64,000 bases of DNA from the NCBI RefSeq assembly GCF_001884235.1, contig NZ_MAOI01000015.1, forward strand, positions 124,001 to 188,000. The letters run 5' to 3'. The position numbers and the translations under genes were made by a program. A model generated the notes under the pieces. It saw only the letters and a list, made by a program, of their open reading frames with translations. It did not search any database and had not been told where the DNA came from. Source of the stretch: Bacillus paramycoides (GTDB lineage: Bacteria > Bacillota > Bacilli > Bacillales > Bacillaceae_G). Positions 34,872 through 43,583 of the stretch are shown here, in pieces; the first letter of the stretch is position 1; each line of letters starts with the position of its first letter.

Positions 34872-36417
34872 ACTTCTTATTAATCGTTACAGTTTCAGTA
34901 TATTTCGCTGTTGTATTTTGACGTAGACGAAGTGTTGCTTGTCCAGTTGTATTTGAATCAAGTTGCACATTTACAATTTTTTCAGCAGAACCTAAGCTAT
35001 TTGTTGTGAAAGAGAATGCACTACTATATCCGAAAGTAGATGGCCAAGTGCCGTTTGTATTTTGAACTTTTGCCACTTGTGTCCCGCCAGAAGTGAATAT
35101 ACCTAAAGAATAATTATTATATGTTGTATTTGGTAATAAGTTATTTACTTGCATTTTTATTTGAAATAATTCATTATTCGGTAGAATACTAGGATGCGTA
35201 ATTACGTAATCACGCGCTGTCACTGCGCCGTTGTATCCGTATGAACCTGGTTTAAAAGTATTGGTATTAAACCATTGATAGCCTGCATTTGGCGCGCTCC
35301 AAGGTTCTGGTTGTGGTTCTGTTGATAAACTTGGTTGTTCAAATGTTTGTAAAGCTGTAGGTGCATCAAGCTGTAAACCATTCACTTGATCTAAGCTTGT
35401 AAATGTTTCTTGCTTCGCTAACCAATTCACGATGTTTTCTAATAGAACAGCATCGTTTTCTTCTTTATAACCATCATAAGTTTTCTTTGATTGACCTGAA
35501 TCTTCACGAACATATTTTGGCGATGCATCTTCAACAGGAGAAGAGTCGCCAATAAAGGCTGCTTTTCCAAGACCAACTTTTGCAATGGCAGCATAAGGCC
35601 CCTCTGCAACACCACCGCCGTTATAAACGCCGCCATCAACAGCGTTATTCCATTTTGATGGGTTTTCTGGAAGATATACAAGCCCTTTTGCTAGTTTTGG
35701 ATTTGTAATCGCAAGAGTAGAACCGGCATGCATTGCTACAGATGAAACTCCATTTGTAATTCCAAATGATTGCTCAGGAGAGACAATATTTTTAGCAGAA
35801 ACATCACCAAGTGCATTGTAACGGAAGCGAATACCGAAATTATCGGATAGCCAATCAGAGCTTTCTACCCCTTGCATAGCTTGTGAATTTGCTTCATCAC
35901 TAGACATTCCTTTCGCTGGATTATCCCATGCTCCGCGTCTATATCCGTTAAATACTTCTGACGAATCCCAGCGATTTTTATTACGATCTGCATTATAGTG
36001 ATCGGCAATGAAGAAGATACTGCCGCCATTTTTTACGTATTGTAACATCGCGTCTTGTTCAGATTTTTTATAAGGAATATTTGCTTCCGGGACGATAAAA
36101 ACATTATAATTTTTTAAATCGTCGTATGTAATAGGTGTTGATTTACGAAGTTCTTTTACATGATATCCGTTTTGGGCAATGCCGTTTCCGAAATCAGAAA
36201 AACCGCCATCAATAACCCAGTCAGCTGTCCCAGCTGTTTGACCGTGAGTATTATCGAATAATACTTTCTTCCCATTGTTTTGATTTACAATTTTTGCAAC
36301 AATTTCAGGAGCTGGATCTACAGAGCTTTCTGCATAAGTAGATGGAACATAGGCGCTTCCTAAACTGATTGTGATTGCTGTTGCTAAAGAAAATTGAATC
36401 CATTTTTTATTCTTCAT
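34870..36417 (-). CDS. Large secreted protein with class-I-GATase-like (DUF4350-type) domain and C-terminal beta domain
   Basis: A 515-aa exported protein. Signal peptide is residues 1-29 (STYA-ES). Residues 48-330 read as a flavodoxin/GATase-like fold: KVLFDNTHGQTAG, a VFIVPEANIPY strand, GGSIFFIADHYNADRNKN, and GKAAFIGDSSPVEDA. Residues 375-515 form a beta-sandwich tail (AGYQWFNTNTFKPGSYGYNG, LNNLLPNTTYNNYS). I recognise homologues in the B. cereus secretome but no proven function; in databases some carry an improbable DNA-binding label. Possible roles are a hydrolase or binding protein. No LPXTG or S-layer motif. ATG has AGGGGGATTC upstream. Confidence 0.7.
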   Translation of the reverse strand: MKNKKWIQFSLATAITISLGSAYVPSTYAESSVDPAPEIVAKIVNQNNGKKVLFDNTHGQTAGTADWVIDGGFSDFGNGIAQNGYHVKELRKSTPITYDDLKNYNVFIVPEANIPYKKSEQDAMLQYVKNGGSIFFIADHYNADRNKNRWDSSEVFNGYRRGAWDNPAKGMSSDEANSQAMQGVESSDWLSDNFGIRFRYNALGDVSAKNIVSPEQSFGITNGVSSVAMHAGSTLAITNPKLAKGLVYLPENPSKWNNAVDGGVYNGGGVAEGPYAAIAKVGLGKAAFIGDSSPVEDASPKYVREDSGQSKKTYDGYKEENDAVLLENIVNWLAKQETFTSLDQVNGLQLDAPTALQTFEQPSLSTEPQPEPWSAPNAGYQWFNTNTFKPGSYGYNGAVTARDYVITHPSILPNNELFQIKMQVNNLLPNTTYNNYSLGIFTSGGTQVAKVQNTNGTWPSTFGYSSAFSFTTNSLGSAEKIVNVQLDSNTTGQATLRLRQNTTAKYTETVTINKK

Positions 36418-36562
36418 AGAAGAATCCCCCTAATAATAAATATATGTGCTTTAATAATGTAATTTATTTTTCTGTAAAAATAAAGGCGGAAAATATAAAA
36501 TATATTAAAAAATTGTAAAAATACCGTGAATTTTGTTGAGAAATATTTGTATAGACAATAAA

Positions 36563-36593
36563 AAATCCCTTCCAATCAATAAGGAAGGGATTT
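36563..36593 (-). terminator. Terminator of amino-acid permease 1
   Basis: AAATCCCTTCC / GGAAGGGATTT hairpin; minus-strand T run follows. Confidence 0.85.
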
Positions 36594-36598
36594 CGTAG

Positions 36599-37990
36599 TT
36601 AACTAATTTTTGAATTAGATGATTCATCAATCTTATGAAAACCTTTCATATAATACACGATAGCTAAGCCGATAAGCCAAATTGGACCGACGATTAATGC
36701 GATTCGTGTATCTTCTGAATAGGCCATGATACCTAGTACAAGCACAAGGAAGCCGAGTGAGAAATATGAACTTAATGGGTATAGTGGCATTCTATACGTT
36801 AACTTTTGCTTGTTTTGTGCTGGTAATCCTTTGCGGAATTTAATTTGAGCGACTAATATAATCCCCCAAGTCCAAATTGCACCGAAAGTTGAAATACTAG
36901 TTAACCAAGTAAATACTTTCGCAGGAACGAGATAGTTTAATATAACGCCAACGAGTAAAACAATCGCAGTTGCTATAATCCCTTGACTCGGAATGCCATT
37001 TTTATTTAAACGCCCGAATCGTTCAGGTGCTTTCTTTTGTTGTGCTAATGTAAATAGCATACGGCCTGTACTAAACAAACCACCGTTACAAGATGAAAGA
37101 GCCGCTGTTAACACAACGAAGTTAATAATACCCGCTGCCTTTGCGATACCGATTTGTTGGAACGTTAAGACAAACGGACTTCCTTTCTCGCCAAATTCGT
37201 TCCACGGGAAAATTGCCATCATAACGAATAGAGCTCCAACGTAGAACAGTAAAATTCTCCAAAATACGTTATCAATTGCTTTTGCGAGTGTCTTTTTTGG
37301 ATTTTGAGCTTCACCAGCTGTGACACCGATAAGTTCGACTCCTAAATAAGCGAATAATACCATTTGTAAGGAAAGTAGTAATCCAGAGAATCCATTTGGG
37401 AACCAGCCGCCATGTTCCCAAAGATTTGAAATACCAGTTGCAACGCCACCATTTCCAAATCCGAATAGAATAATACCAGCGCCGACTACTATCATACAGA
37501 TAATTGTGACAATTTTAATGAGAGCAAACCAAAACTCAAGTTCTCCAAATACTTTTACAGATAAGAAGTTGAAAGCACTCATTAATAAAAGAGCTAGTAA
37601 TGCCCAAATCCAGCGCGGGATATCTGGGAACCAATACTGCATGTAAATTCCTGCAGCTGTAATTTCCGCCATACAAGTAACAACCCATAAAAACCAGTAA
37701 TTCCAGCCTGTAATATACCCAGCTAGTGGGCTGATGTAATCATTTGCATATTTACTAAAAGAGCCAGCAACCGGTTGTTCAATTGCCATTTCTCCGAGTG
37801 CACGCATAATGAAAAAAATAACGAGTCCGGCGATCATATAGCCTAGTAAAATGGATGGACCAGCTAGTTTAATAGCGGAAGCTGATCCTAAAAATAGTCC
37901 AACGCCAATAGCTGAGCCGAGAGACATTAAAGTAATATGTCGTTCTTTTAAGCCGCGGTTTAAAGATCCAGATTTGTTTGTTTGCTGCAT
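36599..37990 (-). CDS. Amino acid permease 1 (APC superfamily, AAT family)
   Basis: A 463-aa 12-TM transporter. The family signature is RHITLMSLGSAIGVGLFLGSASAIKLAGPSI (split here: residues 17-34 and onwards), with FAYLGVELIGVTAGEAQNP in TM6-loop near residue 214 and MPLYPLSSYF near 395. Similar to proline/alanine/GABA-type permeases; substrate cannot be assigned. ATG 37990 has AGGGGGATTC upstream. A weak cre-like sequence (TTGAATGCGCTTACT, one mismatch) lies about 40 bases upstream. Confidence 0.85.
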   Translation of the reverse strand: MQQTNKSGSLNRGLKERHITLMSLGSAIGVGLFLGSASAIKLAGPSILLGYMIAGLVIFFIMRALGEMAIEQPVAGSFSKYANDYISPLAGYITGWNYWFLWVVTCMAEITAAGIYMQYWFPDIPRWIWALLALLLMSAFNFLSVKVFGELEFWFALIKIVTIICMIVVGAGIILFGFGNGGVATGISNLWEHGGWFPNGFSGLLLSLQMVLFAYLGVELIGVTAGEAQNPKKTLAKAIDNVFWRILLFYVGALFVMMAIFPWNEFGEKGSPFVLTFQQIGIAKAAGIINFVVLTAALSSCNGGLFSTGRMLFTLAQQKKAPERFGRLNKNGIPSQGIIATAIVLLVGVILNYLVPAKVFTWLTSISTFGAIWTWGIILVAQIKFRKGLPAQNKQKLTYRMPLYPLSSYFSLGFLVLVLGIMAYSEDTRIALIVGPIWLIGLAIVYYMKGFHKIDESSNSKIS

Positions 37991-38163
37991 AAGAAGAATC
38001 CCCCTTGTAGAGTGAACGATATTTGAATGCGCTTACTAAATATTTAACTATTTCAAATTATAAAACATTTCTATCTGTTATGCTACAAAAATAATCATAA
38101 TACACTGTACTATATCTATGTTTGTCAGACTTAAACTTAAAATTCTAACTATTAAAGAATATA

Positions 38164-38193
38164 TTGACTCTTCTTTTTATTGATTGTTAAGAT
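38164..38193 (+). promoter_or_regulatory. Probable sigmaA promoter of the purine permease
   Basis: TTGACT (38164-38169), 18-base spacer, TAAGAT (38188-38193), 78 bases before the start codon. No purine riboswitch core was found between it and the gene. Confidence 0.4.
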
Positions 38194-38270
38194 TAGGTGT
38201 TACATTTTCTCACATACTAATAAGAAAAGAATGTGTGATAATAATTCAGGTGTAGGAAGGGTACATAAGT

Positions 38271-39563
38271 ATGTTTCAATTACAAAAGTATAACACTTCT
38301 GTGAAGCAAGAAATTTTAGCTGGCATCACAACTTTTTTTACATTTGCGTATATTCTTGTCATCAATCCAAAAATATTATCTGATGCAGGTATACCATTTG
38401 ATCAAGCATTTACGGCGACTATAATTGCGACAGTTGTTGGAACGCTATGTATGGCGTTTTTAGCTAACTATCCAATTGTTATTGCTCCAGCTATGGGAAT
38501 GAATGCATATTTTGCTTATTCTGTGGTTCAACAGGCAGAGGGGATTACATATGTCATTGCGTTTTCGGCAGTATTTGTAACAGGTATCATTTTTCTTTTA
38601 TTATCGTTCACCTCATTTAGGCAAAAGTTAATTGTCGCAATTCCTGACAGTTTAAAACATGCAATTGCAGGTGGAATTGGATTATTTATTGCTTTTATCG
38701 GATTGCGACTTTCAGGTATCATCGTTGACCATCCATCTAACTTAGTTACAATCGGAGACTTTCATTCACCGGCTGTTATTTTAACATTAGTTGGTTTAGT
38801 GTTAGCGGCGGTATTAATGGTATTACGCGTTAGTGGTGCGTTGTTTATTAGTATGATTGTGACAGGGATTATTGCTTTCTTTACGGGGCAATTGAAGTTT
38901 GAGGATAAGATTGTGGCAATGCCACATTTACCAGAAGGAATTATTGTTTCAAACCCTATCAACGCATTTTCAGATGTAATTCAATACGGGTTATATGGAG
39001 TTATTTTTTCATTCTTACTTGTACTTTTATTTGATACAACAGGGGCTTTGCTTGGTTTAATTAAACAGGCAGGTTTAAATACAGATAACACGGAAAAGCG
39101 CTTTGGTAAGGCGTTCATTGCAGATGCAATTGGCGGAACGACAGGTTCCATCTTTGGGACAAGCCCTACAGCAGCGACAATTGAATCATCAGCCGGAATT
39201 GCGGCAGGTGGTAAAACTGGATTGACAGGTATTGTAGTCGTTTGTTTAACGATTATAACGGCATTCTTTAGCCCTGTTATTGCCTCTTTATCAAGTGTAG
39301 CAGCTATTACAGCACCTTCATTAATTATAGTAGGTAGCTTAATGGCACAAAGCATTCGTGATATTAATTGGAATGAATTTGAAGACGCATTACCAGCATT
39401 TTTAATTTTCGTTGGTATTCCGTTAACATCTAGTATTGCGAATGGAATTGCAATCGGATTTTTAGTGTATCCAATCTTAAAAATCGTGAAGGGGAAAGGG
39501 ATGGAAGTACATCCGTTACTATACTTATTTACAATTTTATTTGGATGTCATTTATTCTTATAA
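38271..39563 (+). CDS. pbuG: Purine permease, NCS2/AzgA family (guanine/hypoxanthine type)
   Basis: A 430-aa NCS2 transporter. Signatures are ILAGITTFFTFAYILVINPKIL near 15-36, YPIVIAPAMGMNAYFAYSVV near 67-86 and GTSPTAATIESSAGIAAGGKTG near 300; this places it in the AzgA-like subgroup that includes B. subtilis PbuG and PbuO. It should import guanine, hypoxanthine or adenine with protons. The symbol is by family; PbuO is an alternative. ATG 38271 follows GGAAGGG. Monocistronic. A weak hairpin follows the gene before a short repeat. Confidence 0.82.
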   Translation: MFQLQKYNTSVKQEILAGITTFFTFAYILVINPKILSDAGIPFDQAFTATIIATVVGTLCMAFLANYPIVIAPAMGMNAYFAYSVVQQAEGITYVIAFSAVFVTGIIFLLLSFTSFRQKLIVAIPDSLKHAIAGGIGLFIAFIGLRLSGIIVDHPSNLVTIGDFHSPAVILTLVGLVLAAVLMVLRVSGALFISMIVTGIIAFFTGQLKFEDKIVAMPHLPEGIIVSNPINAFSDVIQYGLYGVIFSFLLVLLFDTTGALLGLIKQAGLNTDNTEKRFGKAFIADAIGGTTGSIFGTSPTAATIESSAGIAAGGKTGLTGIVVVCLTIITAFFSPVIASLSSVAAITAPSLIIVGSLMAQSIRDINWNEFEDALPAFLIFVGIPLTSSIANGIAIGFLVYPILKIVKGKGMEVHPLLYLFTILFGCHLFL

Positions 39564-39613
39564 TATAGAGATAGGAAAGGGGTTTCTTATGAGAGGCTCC
39601 TTTTTTGTGTATA

Positions 39614-39705
39614 ATAAAGTGAAACTATAATAAGTGGGGGGCACATCCCCCACTTATTATTAGTTGAACCAATCGGGCGTTTACGGGCAGTTAATGCGGG
39701 ATAAG
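39614..39705 (+). repeat. Short bcr1-like repeat (about 91 bases)
   Basis: Left end ATAAAGTGAAACT and right end GCGGGATAAG mark the element. The first hairpin is present with a different, compensating stem (AATAAGTGGGGG / CCCCCACTTATT). The second long hairpin has been reduced: the stretch between GGGCAGT and GTTAATGCGGG is deleted. It lies between the purine permease and XRE module 2. Confidence 0.75.
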
Positions 39706-39786
39706 GTAAAATTCAAATTTGTTTTGTAAATTATAAATTACTAAATGGAATATATATGTTACAATAAGGGCGGAGGAGGAACATGA

Positions 39787-39987
39787 ATGGCTGTAAGTAA
39801 AATAAAAGTCGCGCGTGTTCAGTTAGATTTAACACAGCAACAATTAGCAGAAAAAGTAGGCGTTACAAGGCAAACGATTAGTTTAATTGAGAAGGGGAAG
39901 TATAATCCGTCTCTAGATTTATGTTTAAAAATTTGTTATGCGGTAAATAAAACATTGAATGATTTGTTTTGGGAGGAAAAGGAGTGA
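39787..39987 (+). CDS. XRE-family small DNA-binding protein (module 2)
   Basis: A 66-aa Cro-like protein. The HTH covers about residues 5-58 (IKVARVQLDLTQQQLAEKVGVTRQTISLIEKGKYNPSLDLCLKI). It is clearly related to the 72-aa protein at 28505 (identical core AEKVGVTRQTI). ATG 39787 has GGAGGAGGAAC upstream. The neighbouring membrane-protein gene begins 5 bases after its stop. Confidence 0.85.
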   Translation: MAVSKIKVARVQLDLTQQQLAEKVGVTRQTISLIEKGKYNPSLDLCLKICYAVNKTLNDLFWEEKE

Positions 39988-39991
39988 TAGG

Positions 39992-40420
39992 GTGAAAATC
40001 GTGAAAGATGAACGTTTAATGATTGAAGGGTTAAAACATGTTAGATTGGCTTTCATCTTACAGAATATCGTCATACTAGGTATTGTTTTTTATCGCTACG
40101 TTTTGCAAGGGGAAGGATATGAAAGTATTTCGGATTTATTAATGATATTTATCAGCGGGATAGTAGTTATTAACTTTTTAAACTTAAAAAATTCAGTGGA
40201 AGTGTATGAGCATACAGGGGGAGTATCTCGTAGTTATTTCATGAAATTATTATTCATTCCAGTTGGGATTGTTATTGGGATTTTAGCTATTTGTATCATT
40301 GTGACACCAGATATTTCGATAAAGGAAATTAGTATAACAGGACTTATTATGTTTGCCTGTTTTTTAGTTCCTAGCTTGTTTATATACATATATATGAAAA
40401 AGATAAAAAATGAAGATTGA
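39992..40420 (+). CDS. Four-TM membrane protein coupled to XRE regulator (module 2)
   Basis: A 142-aa protein starting at GTG 39992, seven bases after AAAGGAG; an ATG at 39959 inside the regulator gene lacks a site. Hydrophobic segments lie near residues 18-36, 46-66, 82-103 and 113-132. It starts with KIVKDERLMIEGLKH, comparable to the DERE loop in module 1, but overall similarity to that protein is weak by eye. Function unknown. Confidence 0.68.
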   Translation: MKIVKDERLMIEGLKHVRLAFILQNIVILGIVFYRYVLQGEGYESISDLLMIFISGIVVINFLNLKNSVEVYEHTGGVSRSYFMKLLFIPVGIVIGILAICIIVTPDISIKEISITGLIMFACFLVPSLFIYIYMKKIKNED

Positions 40421-40423
40421 AAT

Positions 40424-40463
40424 ATAAGAAAAGCTTTCCCGTATTGAGGAAAGCTTTTCTTAT
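40424..40463. terminator. Bidirectional terminator between module 2 and GNAT gene
   Basis: ATAAGAAAAGCTTTCC / GGAAAGCTTTTCTTAT, a perfect 16-base stem with an 8-base loop; it covers the GNAT stop codon. Confidence 0.9.
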
Positions 40464-40897
40464 ATCTTTTTATACAGAACTTTATGAAGGCCAATCGGTT
40501 CAATTTCAAAGATTTCACCATGTTCGTGGAAACCTAATCGTTTGTAATAGTCAGCTACAGTAATTCGGCCATTACACCATAAAATGTTTGCGTTACGCTC
40601 TTGTAAGATTTGCTCGGCTTTATGGATTAAGGAGCTTCCAGCGTGTTTGTTTCGAAAGTTTGGTAATGTCGCCATTCCTCGTAGACGATAGTGGATACCA
40701 GTTTGTAAATCAGGATATATTTCTTTAGAGAAGGAAGCGATGCTAATAAGTTCTTCATGCAGAAATGCACCCAAGTGGAAGGTGTCTACTTCGTAGTCGG
40801 AAGAATATTTACAATCTGCTAATAGCTGATTAGGGCGCAAAATTTTTTGACGTAATACGTAAGTTTCAGATCCATCAATATTTTTCACGGTAATCAT
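40460..40897 (-). CDS. GNAT-family N-acetyltransferase
   Basis: A 145-aa acetyl-CoA-dependent acyltransferase. The motif-A region is HYRLRGMATLPNFRNKHAGSSLIHKAEQIL near residues 68-97, with acetyl-CoA contacts in R-N-K-H-A-G-S, and the C-terminal part has YYKRLGFHEHGEIFEIEPIG. Substrate unknown. ATG 40897 follows AAAGGATG. The next gene upstream ends 15 bases away, so the two may be co-transcribed. Confidence 0.85.
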   Translation of the reverse strand: MITVKNIDGSETYVLRQKILRPNQLLADCKYSSDYEVDTFHLGAFLHEELISIASFSKEIYPDLQTGIHYRLRGMATLPNFRNKHAGSSLIHKAEQILQERNANILWCNGRITVADYYKRLGFHEHGEIFEIEPIGLHKVLYKKI

Positions 40898-40911
40898 ATT
40901 AACATCCTTTC

Positions 40912-41145
40912 TTATAAGCCTTTTTCTGTTAGCTGTATAAAGAAATAGGCAGGTGCAGCGAAAAGTCCGAGTATGCTAGCGGTTCCAAGAAGGAGTGAAA
41001 GCAAGAGACAAGTGTATTTGACTCCATTTGATTTTTTCCATCCGTAACTACAAATTTCAATGCTAATACCGATGAGAATAATGGCGACGAGTACTTCCGC
41101 TAATAATAAGAGAGCTAAAGTTGAAATAGACATAATGTGATTCAT
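40912..41145 (-). CDS. Small two-TM membrane protein
   Basis: A hypothetical protein of about 77 aa with hydrophobic stretches LALLLLAEVLVAIILIGISI and YTCLLLSLLLGTASILGLFAAPAYFF. The start is uncertain: ATG 41145 has GGGG immediately upstream, ATG 41133 is better spaced from it, and a longer frame to 41202 lacks a site. No family recognised. It precedes the GNAT gene. Confidence 0.55.
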   Translation of the reverse strand: MNHIMSISTLALLLLAEVLVAIILIGISIEICSYGWKKSNGVKYTCLLLSLLLGTASILGLFAAPAYFFIQLTEKGL

Positions 41146-41187
41146 CCCCATAATATGTGATAGTAACATTTTACCATATGAAATTGG

Positions 41188-41222
41188 AAAAATGCCCCTC
41201 AATTATGTGAGGGGCATTTTTC
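41188..41222 (-). terminator. Terminator of the CPA2 antiporter gene
   Basis: AAAAATGCCCCTC / GAGGGGCATTTTT hairpin adjacent to the antiporter stop codon. Confidence 0.88.
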
Positions 41223-43051
41223 TACTCTAGTATGTTTTTCATTGTATCAATATGCTCTTTTGAACCTGTTACAAGTAAAATGTCACCGTGTTGTAATTTC
41301 GTATCACCATGTGGTATTAATGCTTTATTACCACGGTAAATTTGAATGACAAGTACATCACCTAAAAACGGAAGGCGACGAAGTGCTAAGCCATTATATT
41401 TATTGCTACGTAGTTCAACCTCACGCACTGTTTCATTCGCTGTTGTAATTAAGCGGACGAGACTTGGTTTATCAATAAGTGCACGTAATAAAATACGTGT
41501 AGAGTTAATAGTTGAGAATACAGCGATATGTTCTTGCGTTGCTTTTTCTTGTAGAAGGGGATCTTCTACACTTGCGATGACATGTTCAACACCTAATTCT
41601 TTTGCGTGTTCTGCTAATAATAAGTTTTGGTCATCATCACTTGTCGCAACAACAACACGGTCTGCATCAAATGCTGTTTGTTCAGTTAATGATTCGATTG
41701 TGATTTCATCTAGTTTCACGATAGGGAAGTCATGAGATTTTACTTCCTCATCATTTATTTTATTCTGGCGTATCATATATAGCGTTACGTCATAATCTTC
41801 GCGCTTCAAATCAAGTGATAACGGAAGGGTAATTCTGCTCGCGCCAATAATAGATACTTTCGGTTTTGGTGTTTCCACTTTTGGAAACATCTTTTTAAAT
41901 AATATAGGTGCAAAAATACAAGTAATAACTGCACTTAAAATAAGGGATGCTGATAAACTTGGGCTAATGATACCTAGCTTTTCACCGATTTGTGCAGCCG
42001 CAATAACTAAAGAAAGTGTTGATGTTAACAAAATAGCACTTCCGAGTACGATATTGCGTGGGTACCATTTTCGTAAGACGAGTGATGGCAATAGTTTTGA
42101 AATAAAGAGTCCCACAATTAAAATTGGAATCATTAGCATACTAGAAGGCTCTTTAAAAATAGACCATACTTCTAAATTTACACCAACCATTACGAAGAAA
42201 ATAGGGATGAAGAAACCATATCCGATGGAATCGAGTTTTTCAACCATATCGTCATTTGGTGATAATAAAGATACGAGTACACCTGCTAAGAAGGCTCCTA
42301 AAATGTTTTCTGCTCCAACGGATTCAGATAATCCAACTAATATTAAGATGAGTGCAAAAACAGCTCGTGTATCAATTTGTACACTACCGGCTTTTAAGCT
42401 TTCTAGGTATGGAATATTTTTAAAGCGTCTTGCGATAAAGTAAATTATAATACCAGCGCCGAATAGAAGAAGTAGAAGCCACATACTTTGGCCACTTTCG
42501 GAATTTAATCCGACGAATACAGCGAGTAAAATCATTGTAACTAAGTCTGCAATAACAGCGACTAATAAAATGATTTGTCCGATTGCGGTTTTTCCTAAGT
42601 TATTTTCTTTTAATGTTGGTACGACAACACCTAAGGAAATAGTTGAGATAATTAAAGTCATGAACATTGCATTGTCTACGAATCCTAGCCATACGAATAT
42701 TAACGATAGGGCATAAGATAAAATGAAAATAAATAAGAAGATAATGCTTGCTGCTTGGAATGTGTTCGGTTCGTTTGTCGTATTCTTTTTCCCTTTTTGT
42801 TTAAAGATAGAAAAGTCAATTTCTAAACCACTTAAAAACATTAGGAAGATAAAACCTAGTGTTGATAAGACTTGAAGCCACATATCTGGCTCAATGATGT
42901 TAAATCCACTTTTACCTACAAAGATTCCTGCGATAATTTCTGCGACAACGACAGGAAGTGCTTTTAATTTAAAGCGTTGTAACAAAAGGGGAACGAAAAA
43001 CGCGATTGCAACGACAACCATAAGTGATAGAACAGAAGAATGATGTTCCAT
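41222..43051 (-). CDS. Kef-type CPA2 monovalent cation/proton antiporter with RCK domains
   Basis: A 609-aa protein. Residues 1-390 form a 12-13 TM Na+/H+-exchanger fold (FLMFLSGLEIDFSIF near 75-90, and SVGAENILGAFLAGVLVSLL near 265). Residues 405-520 are an RCK_N/TrkA_N nucleotide-binding region with VSIIGASRITLPLSL, and 530-609 an RCK_C domain (LRRLPFLGDVLVIQIYRGN, HGDILLVTGS). It likely exports K+ or Na+, gated by nucleotide or c-di-AMP binding to the RCK part; the ligand is inferred. ATG 43051 follows GGGAGAGAA; a longer frame upstream has no ribosome site. Confidence 0.85.
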   Translation of the reverse strand: MEHHSSVLSLMVVVAIAFFVPLLLQRFKLKALPVVVAEIIAGIFVGKSGFNIIEPDMWLQVLSTLGFIFLMFLSGLEIDFSIFKQKGKKNTTNEPNTFQAASIIFLFIFILSYALSLIFVWLGFVDNAMFMTLIISTISLGVVVPTLKENNLGKTAIGQIILLVAVIADLVTMILLAVFVGLNSESGQSMWLLLLLFGAGIIIYFIARRFKNIPYLESLKAGSVQIDTRAVFALILILVGLSESVGAENILGAFLAGVLVSLLSPNDDMVEKLDSIGYGFFIPIFFVMVGVNLEVWSIFKEPSSMLMIPILIVGLFISKLLPSLVLRKWYPRNIVLGSAILLTSTLSLVIAAAQIGEKLGIISPSLSASLILSAVITCIFAPILFKKMFPKVETPKPKVSIIGASRITLPLSLDLKREDYDVTLYMIRQNKINDEEVKSHDFPIVKLDEITIESLTEQTAFDADRVVVATSDDDQNLLLAEHAKELGVEHVIASVEDPLLQEKATQEHIAVFSTINSTRILLRALIDKPSLVRLITTANETVREVELRSNKYNGLALRRLPFLGDVLVIQIYRGNKALIPHGDTKLQHGDILLVTGSKEHIDTMKNILE

Positions 43052-43229
43052 TGCGTTCTCTCCCTTCAAATAAATATAGTACCTATTTAGCCATATTATA
43101 GGTAGAAAATCAACGCATATGGGTTCGATTTCATAAAGAAAGAGTTTTCTTAACATTTGTCATAATAAGTATATTTTTCATGATTCTGTTGTTAATTCCG
43201 TAATGTGGATGCAATAGGGGAGATAATAA

Positions 43230-43264
43230 AAAAAGACTGCTGAGATTCCTCAGCAGTCTTTTTC
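43230..43264 (-). terminator. Terminator of the qox operon
   Basis: AAAAAGACTGCTGAG / CTCAGCAGTCTTTTT hairpin just after the qoxD stop. Confidence 0.9.
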
Positions 43265-43271
43265 ATGCAAA

Positions 43272-43583
43272 TTACATTGAGAAGAAAATCCATACAGTAA
43301 GACCAACTGTTGCTGTTGCAACGAAGAAACTGTATATCATTGTAAGAATTTGAACTCTTCCTTCTCCTTCTTTTAAGTGCATGAACATAATTAATTGTAA
43401 TAATGCTTGCGCAACTGCCATTATGATGATAGTTGTTAATATCGTTGAAAGAGGCAGGCTTGTGTAAAGTGCCACGTATAACGCTAGAAACGTTAGTGCA
43501 AGCGATAAAATAAATCCGAAAACGTGTGACCATGGGAATCCGCTATGCGCATGCCCGTTTGCTTGATTGTTATTTTGAGCCAT
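43272..43583 (-). CDS. qoxD: Cytochrome aa3 quinol oxidase subunit IV
   Basis: A 103-aa protein with three TM helices (residues 20-42, 45-67, 80-102) and the subunit-IV loop LIMFMHLKEGEG. Accessory subunit of the aa3 quinol oxidase. Its ATG follows the qoxC stop directly, the last gene in the leftward qoxABCD operon. Confidence 0.93.
   Translation of the reverse strand: MAQNNNQANGHAHSGFPWSHVFGFILSLALTFLALYVALYTSLPLSTILTTIIIMAVAQALLQLIMFMHLKEGEGRVQILTMIYSFFVATATVGLTVWIFFSM

Noticed and set aside
38194-38270. Possible purine riboswitch before the purine permease
   Set aside because: No conserved core or three-way-junction sequence could be found; only a weak hairpin is present.
41346-42443. 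Long antisense frames of 129 and 158 codons within the CPA2 antiporter gene
   Set aside because: Typical shadow frames of a membrane-protein gene: no ribosome sites, odd composition, opposite to a well-supported CDS.
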